DNA from: CAWALV01 sp963782965
Lineage (GTDB): Bacteria > Actinomycetota > Actinomycetes > Acidothermales > Acidothermaceae
Assembly: GCA_963782965.1 (NCBI GenBank)
Contig: CAWALV010000006.1
Coordinates: 1,860,001 to 1,924,000 of the forward strand
Reading direction: 5' to 3'
Length of the DNA: 64,000 bases
This document shows, piece after piece, positions 62,080 to 64,000 of this stretch. Position 1 is the first letter of the stretch. Every line of letters begins with the position of its first letter. A program made the translations under genes and the position numbers. The notes beneath the pieces were generated by a model. That model made no database searches and was not told where the DNA came from. It saw only the letters and a list, made by a program, of their open reading frames with translations.

Positions 62080-63045
62080 ATGCATCGTCCGTTCACCCGT
62101 GCAGCGGCGGTGGTCCTGTGCGCCGCGACGCTGGCCGCATGCGGCACAAGCAAACAGCAGGCGCGCAGCAGCAGCGCGGCGAGTTCGAGCGCTGCTCGCA
62201 CGCTGACGGTTGCGGCGTTCAACTTCACCGAGAGCCAGATTCTGGCGAACCTCTTCGCCCAGGCACTCGACGCAGCGGGCCTGCCGGCCCGAGTGAAGAC
62301 CATGACCACCCGCGAGGCGGTCGAGCCGGCACTGTGGCGTGGCGAGGTCGACGTCGTCCCCGAGTACACGAGTTCGCTCGCGAGCTATCTCAACGCCTAC
62401 GACAACGGCGCGAGCGCACCGAAGGTTACCTCGAGTGACCTCGCGGCAACGATGAGCAACCTCCGCTCGCTGGCGCAACGCCACCACGTCGCCGTCCTCG
62501 ATCCGTCGCAAGCACGAAACGAGAACGCATTCGCAGTCACGGCAGAGTTCGCCGAGCAGCACAGCGTCGCGACGCTGTCCGACCTCGCGGCGTACCGAGG
62601 GCCACTCGCACTCGGCGGACCCCGCGAGTGCGCCACCCGGCCCTACTGCAAGCCGGGCCTGGAGAAGACCTACGGCTTGATGTTCACGACGTTCCGCGCG
62701 CTTGACACCGGCGGCCCACTCACCAAACTGGCACTGGGCACCGGGCTCGTCCAGGTGGGACTGGTGTTCAGCTCCGACCCCGGCATCGCGGCCTACCAGC
62801 TGCGGATGCTGACCGACGATCGCCACCTCCAGGACGTCGACGCGGTCGTACCCGCCGTGTACGACGCCGCTGCCACGCCGGCCCTCACGGCAGCACTCAA
62901 CCGGCTGATGAGCGACTTCACGACCGCCGACCTCACGCAGCTGAACGCCAAAGTGGGTCTCCAGCACCAGGATCCGGCCGACGTCGCGCGGGCCTATCTC
63001 GCCGCCAAGGGAATCGTGAGCCGGGACGCCGCGGCGGCCCGCTAG
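62080..63045 (+). CDS. osmolyte (glycine betaine/choline) ABC substrate-binding lipoprotein, ProX/OpuC type
   Basis: A 321-residue lipoprotein. Signal peptide MHRPFTRAAAVVLCAATLAAC with lipobox LAAC (Cys21), Ser/Ala linker, then the OpuAC domain: TVAAFNFTESQILANLFAQA, EVDVVPEYTSSLASYL and LTQLNAKVGLQHQDPADVAR. The domain binds quaternary amines such as glycine betaine. No permease or ATPase partner of this class is next to it; the adjacent FtsX-type pair is unrelated. ATG 62080 has GGAG five bases upstream. Its stop lies at the first base of the riboswitch. Confidence 0.88.
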   Translation: MHRPFTRAAAVVLCAATLAACGTSKQQARSSSAASSSAARTLTVAAFNFTESQILANLFAQALDAAGLPARVKTMTTREAVEPALWRGEVDVVPEYTSSLASYLNAYDNGASAPKVTSSDLAATMSNLRSLAQRHHVAVLDPSQARNENAFAVTAEFAEQHSVATLSDLAAYRGPLALGGPRECATRPYCKPGLEKTYGLMFTTFRALDTGGPLTKLALGTGLVQVGLVFSSDPGIAAYQLRMLTDDRHLQDVDAVVPAVYDAAATPALTAALNRLMSDFTTADLTQLNAKVGLQHQDPADVARAYLAAKGIVSRDAAAAR

Positions 63046-63130
63046 GATCGACCCGACGCGACTGGCGCACAGATGGTGGAACCGACCACCGGGGAGCGAT
63101 CCTTCGCGGACGCCGAGCGCCTGGGCGACC
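63045..63130 (+). ncRNA. ZTP riboswitch (pfl motif) upstream of glyA
   Basis: GGATCG (63045-63050) and CGATCC (63097-63102) form P1; within lie GACTGGCG, a GTGG/CCAC-type hairpin (TGGTGGAACCGACCACC) and GGGAGCG; after P1 comes the conserved CGCCTGGGC (63118-63126). These are the hallmark elements of the pfl motif, which senses the purine intermediate ZTP or ZMP and switches on one-carbon and purine genes. A second hairpin (63134-63161) follows, possibly the expression platform. The target glyA fits the known regulon. Confidence 0.88.
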
Positions 63131-63133
63131 GCG

Positions 63134-63161
63134 GGCCACGGCACCGCGTGCCGGCGTGGCC
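63134..63161 (+). promoter_or_regulatory. hairpin after the ZTP aptamer
   Basis: GGCCACG pairs with CGTGGCC and GCAC with GTGC around a CGC loop, with a 3-base bulge. It lies 11 bases before AGGAG of glyA and has no T run, so it may act on translation rather than termination. Confidence 0.5.
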
Positions 63162-63181
63162 GAAGATCCGACAGGAGACGC

Positions 63182-64000
63182 ATGAACGCATCCCCGCACC
63201 CGCTCGCCGCCCTCACCGCCGCCGACCCCGACATCGCCGATCTGGTACGAGGCGAAGAGCGCCGGCAGGCGGAGAAGATCCGGCTGATCGCCTCGGAGAA
63301 CTACGTCTCGCAAGCCGTGCTCGACGCAACCGGAACCGTGCTGACGAACAAGTACTCCGAAGGCTACCCGGGCAAGCGCTATTACGAGGGCCAGCAGATC
63401 ATCGACCAGGTCGAGACGCTGGCGATCGAACGGGCGAAGTCGCTGTTCGGCGTCGACCACGCCAACGTGCAGCCCTACTCCGGCTCCCCCGCCAACCTCG
63501 CGGTCTACCTGGCGCTCGCAAAGCCCGGCGAGACCGTCATGGGCATGGCCTTGCCGATGGGCGGTCACCTCACCCACGGCTGGTCGGTGTCGGCCACCGG
63601 CGCCTGGTTCAACGCCGTGCAGTACGGAGTCCGTCGCGACACCGGCCGCATCGACATGGACGAGGTGCGCGACGTCGCCCGCCGTGAGCGCCCGAAGCTC
63701 ATCTTCGCCGGCGGCACCGCGATCCCTCGCACGATCGACTTCGCGGCGTTCGCGGAGATCGCGCAGGAGGTCGGGGCGGTGCTCGTCGCCGACATCGCCC
63801 ACATCGCCGGCCTCATCGCCGGTGGCGCGCACCCGTCACCGGTCGGCCACGCGGAGGTCATTTCGACGACCACGCACAAGACGCTGCGTGGCCCGCGTGG
63901 CGCCATGCTCATGTGCGACGAGCGGCACGCCAAGGCGATCGACCGTGCGGTCTTCCCGGGCCTTCAGGGCGGCCCGCACAACCACACGACGGCAGCTATC
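63182..64000 (+). CDS. glyA: serine hydroxymethyltransferase (3' truncated by window)
   Basis: The first 273 residues of a PLP enzyme that splits serine to glycine and loads methylenetetrahydrofolate. NKYSEGYPGKRYYEGQQIID, the VQPYSGSPANLAVYLAL loop and Lys233 in TTHKTLRGPRGA, the PLP lysine, are present. ATG 63182 has AGGAG four bases upstream. Expression should be governed by the ZTP riboswitch. The remaining 150 or so residues lie beyond the window. Confidence 0.96.
   Translation, partial: MNASPHPLAALTAADPDIADLVRGEERRQAEKIRLIASENYVSQAVLDATGTVLTNKYSEGYPGKRYYEGQQIIDQVETLAIERAKSLFGVDHANVQPYSGSPANLAVYLALAKPGETVMGMALPMGGHLTHGWSVSATGAWFNAVQYGVRRDTGRIDMDEVRDVARRERPKLIFAGGTAIPRTIDFAAFAEIAQEVGAVLVADIAHIAGLIAGGAHPSPVGHAEVISTTTHKTLRGPRGAMLMCDERHAKAIDRAVFPGLQGGPHNHTTAAI

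Noticed and set aside
58200..63045. A single ABC osmolyte uptake system
   Set aside because: The FtsX-type permease and LolD-type ATPase are not of the class that works with ProX/OpuC binding proteins, and the genes are divergent.
1..64000. A wholly new defence or biosynthetic gene cluster
   Set aside because: Almost every gene belongs to a known family in conserved actinobacterial order; the unknown proteins are isolated and do not form a coherent new system.
1..64000. tRNA or rRNA genes
   Set aside because: Scanning the intergenic gaps by eye shows no T-loop-like GGTTCGAATCC pattern with matching arms; gaps are mostly under 350 bases.

Overview
The window comes from a high-GC, GC-rich-codon actinobacterium. 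The order of housekeeping genes is the one kept in mycobacteria and their relatives: lhr-nei, clgR-cinA-pgsA-rimO, ftsK-rnj-dapA-thyX, dapB-pepR-pnp-rpsO-ribF-truB-rbfA-ylxP-infB-ylxR-nusA-rimP, proS, ispG-rip1-dxr and rlmN. Many starts follow a TAnnnT box by 5 to 8 bases, the actinobacterial leaderless pattern. Nothing in the sequence fixes the genus; a soil-type member of the Mycobacteriales or Frankiales is a reasonable guess. I see no rRNA, tRNA, CRISPR array, insertion sequence or prophage.

Layout. 1-4.6 kb: 3' part of an Lhr helicase, an antisense lipoprotein, the Nei glycosylase and an overlapping TetR regulator. 4.6-9.4 kb: minus-strand run clgR, cinA, pgsA, rimO, rodZ-like. 9.6-16 kb: ftsK, rnj, dapA, thyX. 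16-19.2 kb: accessory genes (acetyltransferase, FAD oxidoreductase, truncated haemoglobin, isoprenylcysteine methyltransferase family). 19.2-32.1 kb: a long minus-strand block for lysine/peptidoglycan precursor synthesis (dapB, carrying an apparent one-base frameshift), RNA decay and translation. 32.3-34.1 kb: two ferritin-like-type proteins and a membrane protein. 34.2-40.4 kb: complete dipeptide/oligopeptide ABC importer operon (A-B-C-D-F). 40.6-48.4 kb: proS, a DUF222-HNH protein, a GNAT protein and the MEP-pathway genes ispG and dxr around the site-2 protease rip1. 48.5-56.9 kb: MMPL exporter with a well-formed promoter/operator, an ACT-domain protein, a GABA catabolism pair (gabT and an aldehyde dehydrogenase), a Tat-exported family 1 glycoside hydrolase and a repeat-rich membrane protein. 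56.9-64 kb: rlmN, a two-gene FtsX-type ABC system, a ProX/OpuC-type osmolyte-binding lipoprotein, then a ZTP (pfl) riboswitch in front of glyA, which runs off the window.

The genes work mainly as conserved operons with translational coupling (ATGA/GTGA overlaps). The most notable non-gene signals are the ZTP riboswitch, an operator-like palindrome in the MMPL promoter spacer, a perfect 21-bp inverted repeat between dppA and dppB, paired GTGA-N3-TCAC boxes at the dapB promoter, a pair of DnaA-box-like sites before the DUF222 gene, and many short tandem repeats of 8, 9, 12, 14, 16 and 21 bp. I did not find a convincing wholly new multi-gene system.
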